42,027 nt of DNA from Flavobacterium sp. (GTDB lineage Bacteria > Bacteroidota > Bacteroidia > Flavobacteriales > Flavobacteriaceae): NCBI RefSeq assembly GCF_027490375.1, contig NZ_JAIXYH010000005.1, positions 1-42,027 of the forward strand, given 5' to 3'. The notes under the pieces are model-generated. The model was not told the origin of the DNA, did not search any database, and saw only the letters and a program-made list of their open reading frames with translations. Positions 17,306 to 24,809 of this stretch are shown in pieces (the stretch's first letter is position 1; each line of letters begins with the position of its first letter). Position numbers and translations under genes: made by a program.

Positions 17306-17323
17306 GTAATATTGCAATATTAC
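17306..17323. promoter_or_regulatory. 18-bp perfect palindrome, candidate operator
   Basis: GTAATATTGCAATATTAC is identical to its own reverse complement over all 18 bases. It stands in the gap between ribF and dnaG, about 210 bases upstream of ribF and 350 upstream of dnaG. Symmetry of this length without a spacer suggests a dimeric regulator site rather than a terminator, as no T-run follows. The target gene is unclear. Confidence 0.4.
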
Positions 17324-17413
17324 CACGGATAATTATCTGAAAAATAGTTATTTAATTTAAAAAAAAGAGATTTTAAAAAATAACTTTCCGAGTATTTTAA
17401 ACAACGTATTTTC

Positions 17414-17600
17414 GGTAACGATACCCGCGGCCGTGATGGCAGTGGAAATGAAAGCGCAGCGGCCGCGCGTGACGGCGTTTTTTGCACAGCGACCAACGGA
17501 AGCTGCGCAAAAAGCTACCGGAACCCAGGCCGCGCGATTTTATTGCAACGAACAGCGCGAAATGCCGCCCAAAACATGCAAAACAGCGCTTTTAAAGCTT
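17414..17600 (+). ncRNA. GC-rich, probably structured element upstream of dnaG
   Basis: GC content rises sharply against an AT-rich upstream flank. Pairable arms include GCGCAGC (17454-17460) with GCTGCGC (17502-17508), GGTA (17414-17417) with TACC (17422-17425), and CGCGC with GCGCG near 17531-17557. GGCCGCGCG occurs twice (17461 and 17528). The reading frame that crosses it (17433 to dnaG) has a composition unlike protein. From memory, stretches like CCCGCGGCCGTGATGGCAG and GCGACCAACGGAAGC recur between genes in Flavobacteriia; I could not verify this. Structured RNA or an interspersed element is inferred; the strand is uncertain. Confidence 0.45.
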
Positions 17601-17672
17601 TGGCATTTTAAGATAAGCGGTTGGGAAAATTTACCTCGCGCGAAACCTGCCGACTTTGTATCTTTAACGCCC

Positions 17673-19649
17673 ATGATTTCGAAAGCAACCATAGATAAAG
17701 TTTACGATACCGCGCGCGTCGAGGAAGTAATTGGCGATTACGTGCAATTAAAGCGCGCGGGCAGTAATTTCAAGGGTTTGAGTCCGTTTTCGAACGAACG
17801 CTCGCCCTCGTTTATGGTTTCGCCGGTAAAGCAAATTTGGAAAGATTTTTCGTCGGGAAAAGGCGGAAATGTCGTTGCATTTTTGATGGAACACGAGCAT
17901 TTTACCTATCCGGAAGCCATTCGGTATTTGGCAAAACGCTATAACATTGAGATTGAAGAAACTGTTGAAACCGAGGAAGAAAAAGCCTCGGCCGATGTGC
18001 GCGAGAGTTTGTATTTGGTTTCGGAATACGCTAAAAAGTATTTTGAAACGCAATTGCACGAAACCGAACAAGGTAAAGCCATCGGATTAACGTATTTTAA
18101 AGAGCGCGGTTTTACGACCGAGACCATAAAAAAGTTTGCCCTAGGATACCACCCCGACGGCTATTCGACCTTTAGTGAGGCAGCGAAAAAAGCGGGGTAT
18201 AATCCGGATTTTCTGGTGGGCACCGGACTCAGTATTGCGCGAGATAACGGCGAATTGATTGATCGCTTTCGCGGAAGAGTCATGTTTCCGATTTTAAGTA
18301 TGTCGGGTCGGACGCTTGGTTTCGGAGGTCGAATTCTGACGAACGACAAAAAAGCGGCCAAATACTTGAATTCGCCAGAAAGCGAAATTTACTATAAGAG
18401 CAAGGTATTATACGGCATTTTTTATGCGAAGCAAGCTATAGCCAAACAAGATTTGTGCTATTTGGTAGAAGGATATACCGACGTGATACAAATGCACCAG
18501 GCGGGAATTGAAAATGTGGTTTCGAGCAGCGGAACAGCACTTACTTCGGAACAAATTAGATTGATAAACCGACTCACCAAGAATATTACCGTTTTGTTTG
18601 ATGGCGACGCAGCTGGATTGCGAGCAGCTTTGCGCGGCATCGATTTAATTTTGGAGGAAGGAATGAATGTGCGCGTTTGTTCGTTCCCCGACGGCGAAGA
18701 TCCGGACAGCTTTGCAAGAAAGAATTCGAAGGAAGACATTGAGGCGTACTTTGCCGCAAATGCGAAAGATTTTATTCGGTTTAAGGCGTCGTTGCTTATG
18801 GCAGAAGCGAAAAACGATCCGATTAAGAAAGCCGATTTGATTCGCGATATCGTTCAGAGTATTTCTAAAATTCCCGACCGCATTCAACGGGAGATTTACG
18901 TGCAGGAATGTGCGCAGATCATGGAAATTTCCGAACAGGTTTTGGTGAGTACACTTGCACAAATGCTGCAAAAAGACTTGAAAGAGAGTTTTAAAAAGCA
19001 GCAAAACCAAAATCAGCCGCTCGAAGTCGTAAAAGCCGAAAATACTAGCACATCGGATAAAATTAATGTGCTGGAGACTTTGGAGAAGAAGATCATTGAG
19101 TTGTTGCTGTTGTACGGAACGTCGGAAGCTACTTTCGAAGATTATGTTTTGGAAACGACTGAAAACGGCGAGGTGGTGGAAAAGCAAATTTTCACTCAGG
19201 CGAAAGTGTACGAGCGTATATTCTTGAGCTTGCAACAGGATGAAATAATTTTTAGCAACGAAACTTTTCGAGGTATTTACGAGTTGCTCATTGCTTATTT
19301 AACCACTCATGAAAAGTTCTCTGCCGAACAGTTTATGTCGGATTTACCGGTGGAATATGCACCTTTAGTTGCCGATATTTTAATGGAAGAAGAGAAAATT
19401 CAGCTTCACAATTGGGAAAGTCGCGATGTTTTTGTGAAATCGAAACAAGTGGGAATTGCACAATACGTCAACGAAACAATACTCTCGTTGCGTTGGTATT
19501 TAGTTGATCGAATCATTGCAGATTTAATGACACAAATTAGTCCGGATCCAACAGCCGATAACTCCGAAATCTTGTCAAATACAATTGATTACCAGCAGCT
19601 TATTAAGTCGTTTTCCGATAAATTAGGACGCGTTTTATCTCGTTTTTAA
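17673..19649 (+). CDS. dnaG: DNA primase DnaG
   Basis: DnaG makes RNA primers at the replication fork with the DnaB helicase. The start at 17673 gives MISKATIDKVYDTARVEEVIG, the normal N-terminus, and 658 residues; the GTG-like start at 17433 would add 80 residues of unlikely GC-rich sequence. The N-terminal CHC2 zinc-ribbon fold is present but its four metal ligands are replaced (S37, S40, D58 and S61 where C, H, C, C are usual). The TOPRIM catalytic core has VEGYTDV (about residue 264) and FDGDAAG (about 308). The C-terminal helicase-interaction part runs from about 420. The stop overlaps the convergent LuxR-type regulator gene by four bases. A weak box TATCTTTA at 17659-17666 is the only promoter-like signal. 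Confidence 0.95.
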   Translation: MISKATIDKVYDTARVEEVIGDYVQLKRAGSNFKGLSPFSNERSPSFMVSPVKQIWKDFSSGKGGNVVAFLMEHEHFTYPEAIRYLAKRYNIEIEETVETEEEKASADVRESLYLVSEYAKKYFETQLHETEQGKAIGLTYFKERGFTTETIKKFALGYHPDGYSTFSEAAKKAGYNPDFLVGTGLSIARDNGELIDRFRGRVMFPILSMSGRTLGFGGRILTNDKKAAKYLNSPESEIYYKSKVLYGIFYAKQAIAKQDLCYLVEGYTDVIQMHQAGIENVVSSSGTALTSEQIRLINRLTKNITVLFDGDAAGLRAALRGIDLILEEGMNVRVCSFPDGEDPDSFARKNSKEDIEAYFAANAKDFIRFKASLLMAEAKNDPIKKADLIRDIVQSISKIPDRIQREIYVQECAQIMEISEQVLVSTLAQMLQKDLKESFKKQQNQNQPLEVVKAENTSTSDKINVLETLEKKIIELLLLYGTSEATFEDYVLETTENGEVVEKQIFTQAKVYERIFLSLQQDEIIFSNETFRGIYELLIAYLTTHEKFSAEQFMSDLPVEYAPLVADILMEEEKIQLHNWESRDVFVKSKQVGIAQYVNETILSLRWYLVDRIIADLMTQISPDPTADNSEILSNTIDYQQLIKSFSDKLGRVLSRF

Positions 19650-20290
19650 AAAATCTCCAGTTTTTTTGCTTTGTCAACCAAGTCAACCAAGTTGGTTACG
19701 TCTAGTTTGTTCAGCAAGCGCAATTTATAGGTGCTGATGGTTTTTTCGTTCAAACTGAGAAGTTTGGAAATTTCGTTGTTCTTTTTTCCTTGGCTGAGGT
19801 AGCGCAAAACTTCGACTTCGCGGGTAGACAATTTGCGGTAAATGCGTTCCGATTTGTTTTGCTTGGCAATGAGCGACAGTTTTTGAAGCAGTTTTTCGTT
19901 AAATCGGTGTTGACCGCCACGAGCTAAAAGTATGGCCGCAGCAAGGTCGTCTAAACTGCGCGACTTATTTAAAAACGCACTGACACCTGCTTTGATGGCA
20001 TTGGGCGTATAAATTTCTTCGGATAAATTGGTGAAAGCAATAAAACGCGTTTCGGGAAATTGCTTCACTAAAAGCTTTATTTCGTTGATACTTTTTAACG
20101 CATCGAGTTCTAAGTCGAAAACCAACACGTCGATGTTTTTAACCGACAATAAGGGTTCTACTTGGAGGAAATTGCTGATGTTATCAACGATTTGAATTTG
20201 GGGATGTTGCGAAAAATAGGCGTTTAACCCTTGGTGAACTACTGGATGATTATCGGCAATGGCAATTGAAATCGACGTGGCTTCGTTCAT
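19646..20290 (-). CDS. LuxR/NarL-type response regulator
   Basis: A 214-residue two-domain transcription factor. The receiver domain (about 6-125) has the acidic residue D13, a phosphoacceptor candidate D59 in LVFDLEL, a Thr in AFTNLSE and the Lys in LNKSRSL. The C-terminal LuxR-type helix-turn-helix (about 150-205) reads LSTREVEVLRYLSQGKKN, then NEISKLLSLNEKTISTYK. No sensor kinase is adjacent, so its signal is unknown. It lies 23 bases downstream of nadE on the same strand and is probably cotranscribed; from memory this pairing is common in flavobacteria. It converges with dnaG, overlapping by four bases. Confidence 0.88.
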   Translation of the reverse strand: MNEATSISIAIADNHPVVHQGLNAYFSQHPQIQIVDNISNFLQVEPLLSVKNIDVLVFDLELDALKSINEIKLLVKQFPETRFIAFTNLSEEIYTPNAIKAGVSAFLNKSRSLDDLAAAILLARGGQHRFNEKLLQKLSLIAKQNKSERIYRKLSTREVEVLRYLSQGKKNNEISKLLSLNEKTISTYKLRLLNKLDVTNLVDLVDKAKKLEIF

Positions 20291-20313
20291 TGTTCAAGTG
20301 TCGTTTTATGTTT

Positions 20314-21144
20314 TTAAGAACATTCGCTTTTATTATTTTTAAAGTGAGCAGGTATTTCACAAACTGGAATCGGGTTCATTTTGTGTTGATTAGCGTTGTT
20401 TAAACGTTTGTAAATGGCAAAAACGGTGGCTTGACGTTCGGTAAAGGTGCTCGGATCGTGTGCTGATCCAGAAGTTTCCATAGCCCATTCGAGCTCGTCG
20501 TAGCTGGCGCCAAGCTGATCTTCGTCGGTACGACTGTCGCCAAACAATCCATCGGTAGGTGCAGCTTCTAAAATCGATTGCGGAACGCCCAGCACACGTC
20601 CCAATTCGTAAACTTCCGATTTATATAAATCAGCAATCGGACTTACATCTACACCGCCGTCGCCGTATTTGGTGTAAAATCCAACGCCAAAATCCTCAAC
20701 TTTATTTCCGGTGCCGGCCACTAAGCTGTGGGTTAATCCGGCATAATAGTACAAGCTCGTCATGCGTAAACGCGCGCGGGTATTGGCCAGGCTTAAATCG
20801 ACTGTGGCTTGATCATCGGTTTGTGTAACGACCGATTTAAAGCTTTCAAAAACCGGAGTTAAATCAACCAATTGTCGGGAAACATTCGGGTATTTCTGAA
20901 TAAGGGCATCAATGTGTTCTGCGGCTCGATTTACCTGCGATTCGTGCTGATGAATAGGCATTTCCAAGCAATAAACAGGCAAGCCAGTACGTGCACAAAG
21001 TGTTGAGGTTACCGCCGAATCGATTCCGCCCGATACGCCCACAACAAATCCGTTAACTTTGGCGTTCTTGGCATAGTCTAGCAGCCATTTCGAAATGTAA
21101 TCGGCAACAGCTGCCGCTTGAGGCGTAGAAATTTTTGACATCAT
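20314..21144 (-). CDS. nadE: NAD(+) synthase (ammonia-dependent form)
   Basis: NadE amidates nicotinic acid adenine dinucleotide to NAD+ using ATP. The 276-residue length matches the ammonia-dependent enzymes without a glutaminase domain. The ATP-pyrophosphatase P-loop SGGIDSAV is at residues 38-45, and NTRARLRMTSLYYYA (about 145) and GTGNKVEDFGVGFYTKYGDG (about 169) are conserved family segments binding deamido-NAD and ATP. Two tandem ATG codons (21144 and 21141) are possible starts. A promoter lies upstream in the short divergent region shared with gldB. The response regulator gene follows 23 bases downstream. Confidence 0.95.
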   Translation of the reverse strand: MMSKISTPQAAAVADYISKWLLDYAKNAKVNGFVVGVSGGIDSAVTSTLCARTGLPVYCLEMPIHQHESQVNRAAEHIDALIQKYPNVSRQLVDLTPVFESFKSVVTQTDDQATVDLSLANTRARLRMTSLYYYAGLTHSLVAGTGNKVEDFGVGFYTKYGDGGVDVSPIADLYKSEVYELGRVLGVPQSILEAAPTDGLFGDSRTDEDQLGASYDELEWAMETSGSAHDPSTFTERQATVFAIYKRLNNANQHKMNPIPVCEIPAHFKNNKSECS

Positions 21145-21168
21145 CAGTTTCCTTTAGTTCGAAGCAAG

Positions 21169-21176
21169 TATCTTTG
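21169..21176 (+). promoter_or_regulatory. Putative -7 box of gldB-gldC
   Basis: TATCTTTG is a perfect TAnnTTTG match, 59 bases before gldB. No TTG is found at the usual -33 distance. It lies between nadE and its own promoter, so the divergent transcripts would overlap. Confidence 0.45.
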
Positions 21177-21200
21177 CACGTTTTAACATACCGTGCTTCG

Positions 21201-21232
21201 CAAAAGTACACAAGGAAAATCACTGTATCCAA
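21201..21232 (-). promoter_or_regulatory. Putative nadE promoter
   Basis: On the minus strand TTG (21232-21230) and TACTTTTG (21208-21201) are 21 bases apart, matching the Bacteroidota promoter layout. The -7 box is 56 bases from the nadE start. Confidence 0.5.
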
Positions 21233-21235
21233 GTT

Positions 21236-22225
21236 ATGAAGGCATTGAAATACAAGTTTGTTATAATTTTAGCATTTGTTTGCGGCACTTTGCTGTTTTT
21301 CTCCTGTTCGGAGAAAGCAAAAGTTGAAGAAGCTATTCAAGAACAGCCCGTTGCGCTACAATTGGTGCGTTTCGATAAGCAGTTTTTCGAAACGCCTGTC
21401 GCCAAACTTCCGGAATTAAAGAACACGTTTCCTGATTTTTTTCCAGCTGATGTTCCCGACAAAGAGTGGGTTGAAAAAATGACTAATCCGCTGTGGCGCG
21501 AATTGTACAGCGAAGTGCAAAAAACTTTTCCCGATTTTAAAGAAGAGTTGCAGGAAATTAACGACGTTAAAGCACGAATTAATTATTATTTCCCAGAAGA
21601 AAAGTCCAAGAATCCGGAAGTAATCACGATGATTTACGAGATGGATCCTTCCACGAAAGTGCTGTACACTGATAAAGTTATCATCATTTCTTTGGAGATG
21701 TATTTGGGAAGAAAGCACAGATTTTACGAATTCCCGGAATACCAACGTGCTAATTTTGAAAAATCGCAGTTACTGCCCGATTTAGTGAGTGCGTTTGCTG
21801 CTACGAAAATACCAATCGACAAGAGCAAAACGTTTTTATCGAAAATGATCGATGCTGGAAAAGAATTGTATTTGAAAGATTTATTGCTTCCCGAAACGGC
21901 CGACAGCACCAAAATTGGTTATACCGATTTACAACTCAAGTTTTGCCAGGAAAACGAAGCCTATATTTGGAAGTTTTTTATTGAAGAGAAGCTGTTGTAC
22001 GATACCGATCCAAAGTTGGGACCCCGTTTCATAAATCCGGCGCCCTTTTCAAAGTTTTATTTGGAAATCGACAATGAAACTCCAGGTAGAATTGGCACTT
22101 GGGTAGGTTGGCAAATTGTTCGCGCTTACGCGGAAAAGAATAAAGTGCCCGTTCAAAAATTATTGCTAATGGACGCCGACACAATTTTTAAAGAATCGAA
22201 ATACAAACCCAAACAAGATGAGTAA
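21236..22225 (+). CDS. gldB: Gliding motility lipoprotein GldB
   Basis: GldB is a lipoprotein required for gliding in Flavobacterium johnsoniae, though not clearly part of the motor itself. The 329-residue product begins with a signal peptide and lipobox ending at C24 (LLFFSC), giving a lipidated N-terminus. The family segment LVRFDKQFFETP follows at about residue 43, then DIxK-poor helical sequence and a C-terminal GRIGTWVGWQIVRAY (about 287) that is typical of GldB. The last eight bases overlap gldC, so the two are cotranscribed. Presence of GldB supports a gliding or at least gliding-related lineage; the core motor and T9SS genes lie outside this window. Confidence 0.92.
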   Translation: MKALKYKFVIILAFVCGTLLFFSCSEKAKVEEAIQEQPVALQLVRFDKQFFETPVAKLPELKNTFPDFFPADVPDKEWVEKMTNPLWRELYSEVQKTFPDFKEELQEINDVKARINYYFPEEKSKNPEVITMIYEMDPSTKVLYTDKVIIISLEMYLGRKHRFYEFPEYQRANFEKSQLLPDLVSAFAATKIPIDKSKTFLSKMIDAGKELYLKDLLLPETADSTKIGYTDLQLKFCQENEAYIWKFFIEEKLLYDTDPKLGPRFINPAPFSKFYLEIDNETPGRIGTWVGWQIVRAYAEKNKVPVQKLLLMDADTIFKESKYKPKQDE

Positions 22226-22556
22226 GAAATCGGATATCGTATTAGGAATTGAGCTGGATGAGAACAACGTTCCCGAAAAATTAGCGTGGACAGCCAGCGA
22301 CGGCGGCATCAATAACGAAGAAGCAAAAGCGTATTTACTTTCGGTTTGGGATTCAAATGCGAAAGAGACCCTACGCATTGATTTGTGGACCAAAGACATG
22401 CCTGTGGATGAGATGAAACAGTTGATTCACCAAACTTTAGTAGGCTTAACCGATACGTATTTGCGCGCCACAGCCGACGAGTTAATGGCCGACACCATGA
22501 GGCAATTCACGGATTATTTTGCAGAGAAATTGAATTTGAAAGGTGGGGTAAATTAA
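22218..22556 (+). CDS. gldC: Gliding motility protein GldC
   Basis: GldC is a small soluble protein that enhances gliding in Flavobacterium johnsoniae and is encoded with gldB. The 112 residues match the family length, with SDIVLGIELDENNVPEKLAW at the start and TYLRATADELMADTMRQF near 80. There is no signal peptide or membrane segment, so it is probably cytoplasmic. It overlaps gldB by eight bases and converges with yihA with a four-base overlap. Confidence 0.92.
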   Translation: MSKKSDIVLGIELDENNVPEKLAWTASDGGINNEEAKAYLLSVWDSNAKETLRIDLWTKDMPVDEMKQLIHQTLVGLTDTYLRATADELMADTMRQFTDYFAEKLNLKGGVN

Positions 22557-23179
22557 TGTTTTCCCAGAGGGTCTTCTTTAAAAAAATCTTGATTTAACTC
22601 GTCAATGTATGCCAGAATTTCTTCTCTGCCGCGTCCGGTTTCGGATGAGGTCACAAAGTAGGGAGGAAGTTCTTCCCAATTTTCGGCAAGCATTGCTTTT
22701 TGGTAATTCTTTACGGCATGATCAACTTTGGTCACGCCAATTTTATCCGCTTTCGTAAAAATCATGATAAACGGAATTTGCGATTCGCCCAAATACGTAA
22801 AAAATTCCAAATCGATTTTTTGCGGTTCTAAACGGATGTCAATCAGAACAAACGCACAAACCAATTGCTCGCGCGTTTCGAAATAATCGGTTATGAATTT
22901 CTGAAAAGTGGCTTTTACTTTCTTTGAAACTTTAGCATATCCGTAGCCCGGTAAATCTACCAAAAACCAATTTTCATTGATTTTAAAGTGATTGATAAGC
23001 TGCGTTTTTCCGGGTTTAGCCGAGGTTTTTGCCAAGGATTTATTGCCGGTAAGCATGTTAATCAACGACGATTTTCCAACGTTCGAACGCCCAATAAAAG
23101 CATATTCGGGAATGCGTTCCGGCGGACATTTAGCAGCTTCGGAATTACTGATGACAAATTTAGCGCTAGTTATTTTCAT
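22553..23179 (-). CDS. yihA: Ribosome biogenesis GTPase YihA/YsxC (EngB)
   Basis: An EngB-family GTPase, usually essential, that acts in assembly of the large ribosomal subunit. All G motifs are present: G1 GRSNVGKSS at residues 30-38, G3 DLPGYGYAKVSKK (about 74) and G4 TKAD (about 141). The 208-residue length is normal. The start MKITSAKFVISNSE agrees with family N-termini even though it overlaps the end of hepT by 14 bases, so the gene depends on translation or transcription passing through the toxin-antitoxin pair, unless an internal promoter exists. It converges with gldC. Confidence 0.94.
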   Translation of the reverse strand: MKITSAKFVISNSEAAKCPPERIPEYAFIGRSNVGKSSLINMLTGNKSLAKTSAKPGKTQLINHFKINENWFLVDLPGYGYAKVSKKVKATFQKFITDYFETREQLVCAFVLIDIRLEPQKIDLEFFTYLGESQIPFIMIFTKADKIGVTKVDHAVKNYQKAMLAENWEELPPYFVTSSETGRGREEILAYIDELNQDFFKEDPLGKH

Positions 23180-23510
23180 GTAGTAATTTCGTTACTTCTT
23201 CTAACAGAATTGGTAAATCTTTAATAATTATTTTCCAGATCAGTATATCATCTACGGAATCGTACGCATGAATTACCTTATTTCGTAAGTTAACTATTGT
23301 TCTGGCGTATGAGATTGCGATTTCAGGGTTTATTTTAAGTAATTTATTTATAGCCTCCCCAATAATTTCTATTTCTCTTTCAACGGCTCTTCTTTTCGTT
23401 TTATTTGAAAGATATTCCTCTAAAATTCTTTTGTTTTCTAAATGGTCGTCAATAGCATTTACGGAGTCGATAATATCAACTAATAGTTTTTTTTCTTCCC
23501 TGCTAGTCAT
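23166..23510 (-). CDS. hepT: HepT-like toxin (HEPN-domain ribonuclease)
   Basis: HepT toxins are HEPN-fold RNases. The 114-residue all-helical protein carries the diagnostic RX4HXY motif as R76, H81 and Y83 in RNKVIHAY. In characterised systems the partner MntA silences the toxin by adding AMP to the tyrosine of this motif. The start overlaps mntA by four bases and the end overlaps yihA by 14. Codon composition is more AT-rich than neighbouring yihA, which hints at transfer. It could alternatively be a solitary DUF86 protein with no toxicity; RNase activity is inferred from the motif. Confidence 0.88.
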   Translation of the reverse strand: MTSREEKKLLVDIIDSVNAIDDHLENKRILEEYLSNKTKRRAVEREIEIIGEAINKLLKINPEIAISYARTIVNLRNKVIHAYDSVDDILIWKIIIKDLPILLEEVTKLLHENN

Positions 23511-23809
23511 ATCAATCGTATTTTACTCTCGTTTATACTCTCAATTAAGAAGGGGTTTTTGAGTGTTTTTTCCGCAGTTAAATCGATTTTCTTTTTCAGT
23601 AGAATTTCCAAATCCGTTACGAGTTTAAAATAACTATTGAAATAAGTTTCTACGTCTAATTCGTTGGGAAAAGAATACAGAAAATCAACATCGCTGTTGG
23701 CATTATTTGTCCCTTTAGCACTACTTCCAAATAAGTAAGCGCTTTTTGCTCCATATTTTTCAAACAGAGCTCTTATTTCAGGTAATTTATTTTCAATTTC
23801 TTTGTCCAT
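23507..23809 (-). CDS. mntA: MntA-like minimal nucleotidyltransferase antitoxin
   Basis: A minimal nucleotidyltransferase of 100 residues. Counting from the ATG at 23809, the catalytic GSX10DXD motif is complete: G28-S29 then D40 and D42 in GSSAKGTNNANSDVDF. MntA enzymes AMPylate the tyrosine of the HepT RX4HXY motif and so act as the antitoxin. An upstream in-frame start at 23839 would overlap the hydrolase gene by 25 bases and add residues not seen in the family, so the start five bases after the hydrolase stop is preferred. It is coupled to hepT by a four-base overlap. As its neighbour, it is AT-rich. Confidence 0.87.
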   Translation of the reverse strand: MDKEIENKLPEIRALFEKYGAKSAYLFGSSAKGTNNANSDVDFLYSFPNELDVETYFNSYFKLVTDLEILLKKKIDLTAEKTLKNPFLIESINESKIRLI

Positions 23810-23814
23810 AACTA

Positions 23815-24579
23815 TTATAAATGGGATTTCTTCAACCATTTATACATGAGTTCATTAAATTCGTCTGGATGTTCCATCATGGCAGCGTGTCCGCATTTGT
23901 CAATCCAAAACAATTCCGAATTTGGAAGTAATCTATTAAATTCTTCTGCCACTTCAGGTGGAGTCACCTTATCGTTCTTGCCCCAAATAATGCAGGTGGG
24001 TAAATGCATCTTTGGTAAATCTTTTGCCATATTATGACGAATAGCGCTTTTCGCGATGGTAAGTGTTTTAATCAGTTTTATCCGATCGTTCGCAACATTA
24101 TACACTTCGTCAACAATTTCAGGAGTAGCAATTTTCGGATCGTAAAAAACGTCTTCCGCTTTTTTCTGAATATAATCTCTGTCGCCTCGACGCGGATAAC
24201 TGTCGCCCATAGCGTTTTCATACAAGCCTGAACTTCCGGTTATTACCAAGCCAGCCATTTTTTCAGGATACAATTTTGCATGATACAAGGCAATGTGTCC
24301 GCCAAGGGAATTTCCAAGCAAAATCACGCGATCCAAACCTTTATACGTAATGAAATCTTTCACAAACTTTGCAAAAGCACGCACATTCGTTTTCAGAATA
24401 TTCTGTGTGTACAAAGGCAATTCCGGAATTAAAACGTGGTAACCCTGTTGCGGAAAAAACTCGGCAACACCATCAAAATTGCTCAATCCGCCCATTAACC
24501 CGTGTAAAATGATAATCGGACGGCCCGATCCGGCTTCGAAATATTTAAACTTCCCTTCTTTCTTAATCGCTTCTTGCAT
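23815..24579 (-). CDS. Alpha/beta-fold hydrolase
   Basis: A soluble 254-residue hydrolase with the complete catalytic triad: nucleophile S91 in GNSLGG, D203 in WGKNDKVTPP and H231 in CGHAAMMEHP. HGLMGG at 26-31 forms the oxyanion-hole region. The substrate cannot be told from sequence; esterase, lactonase or C-C hydrolase activity are all possible, and close relatives include MhpC-like enzymes. It is the first gene of a minus-strand operon: hydrolase, mntA, hepT, yihA. From memory, flavobacterial genomes often have hydrolase directly next to yihA, with mraZ divergent. A promoter with -33 and -7 elements lies upstream, back to back with the mraZ control region. Confidence 0.9.
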   Translation of the reverse strand: MQEAIKKEGKFKYFEAGSGRPIIILHGLMGGLSNFDGVAEFFPQQGYHVLIPELPLYTQNILKTNVRAFAKFVKDFITYKGLDRVILLGNSLGGHIALYHAKLYPEKMAGLVITGSSGLYENAMGDSYPRRGDRDYIQKKAEDVFYDPKIATPEIVDEVYNVANDRIKLIKTLTIAKSAIRHNMAKDLPKMHLPTCIIWGKNDKVTPPEVAEEFNRLLPNSELFWIDKCGHAAMMEHPDEFNELMYKWLKKSHL

Positions 24580-24613
24580 GAACAGTCGGTTATTGGTAGG
24601 CTTTTAATTCTGG

Positions 24614-24642
24614 CAAATATAAGCGATTTACAGGAACATCAA
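24614..24642 (-). promoter_or_regulatory. Putative promoter of the hydrolase-mntA-hepT-yihA operon
   Basis: On the minus strand TTG (24642-24640) and TATATTTG (24621-24614) are spaced by 18 bases, a full match to the Bacteroidota promoter layout. The -7 box lies 34 bases upstream of the hydrolase start. Confidence 0.6.
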
Positions 24643-24742
24643 TTTTCATTTATTCCCACCGAACTAATTCGCTGTAAAAGGTTGTAAACACTCGATTTTT
24701 TAGGTAACAAGATTGTTAAAATGACACAACTTATTAACAATG

Positions 24743-24767
24743 TGGGAAATTTTGGGAGTGGGTGGGA
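24743..24767 (+). promoter_or_regulatory. MraZ box: three TGGGA direct repeats
   Basis: TGGGA occurs at 24743-24747, 24753-24757 and 24763-24767, exactly 10 bases apart. MraZ of E. coli is known to repress its own operon by binding three TGGGN repeats separated by 5 bases upstream of mraZ, the same arrangement. The middle repeat overlaps the -33 TTG of the mraZ promoter. Autoregulation of the dcw cluster by MraZ is therefore likely. Confidence 0.85.
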
Positions 24768-24785
24768 ATTAATTATTTACTTTTG
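24752..24785 (+). promoter_or_regulatory. Putative promoter of mraZ and the dcw cluster
   Basis: TTG at 24752-24754 and TACTTTTG at 24778-24785 are 23 bases apart, with a perfect TAnnTTTG. Transcription would start near 24792, before the mraZ start at 24810 but after the GTG at 24762, which excludes that longer start. Confidence 0.6.
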
Positions 24786-24809
24786 CTTGAACTGTTTTTT
24801 AAGGCTAAA

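Noticed and set aside
17433..17672. 80-residue N-terminal extension of DnaG
   Set aside because: It translates the GC-rich structured element; family N-termini start at the ATG at 17673.
23810..23839. Upstream start for mntA
   Set aside because: It would overlap the hydrolase gene by 25 bases and add ten residues that are not part of the nucleotidyltransferase fold.
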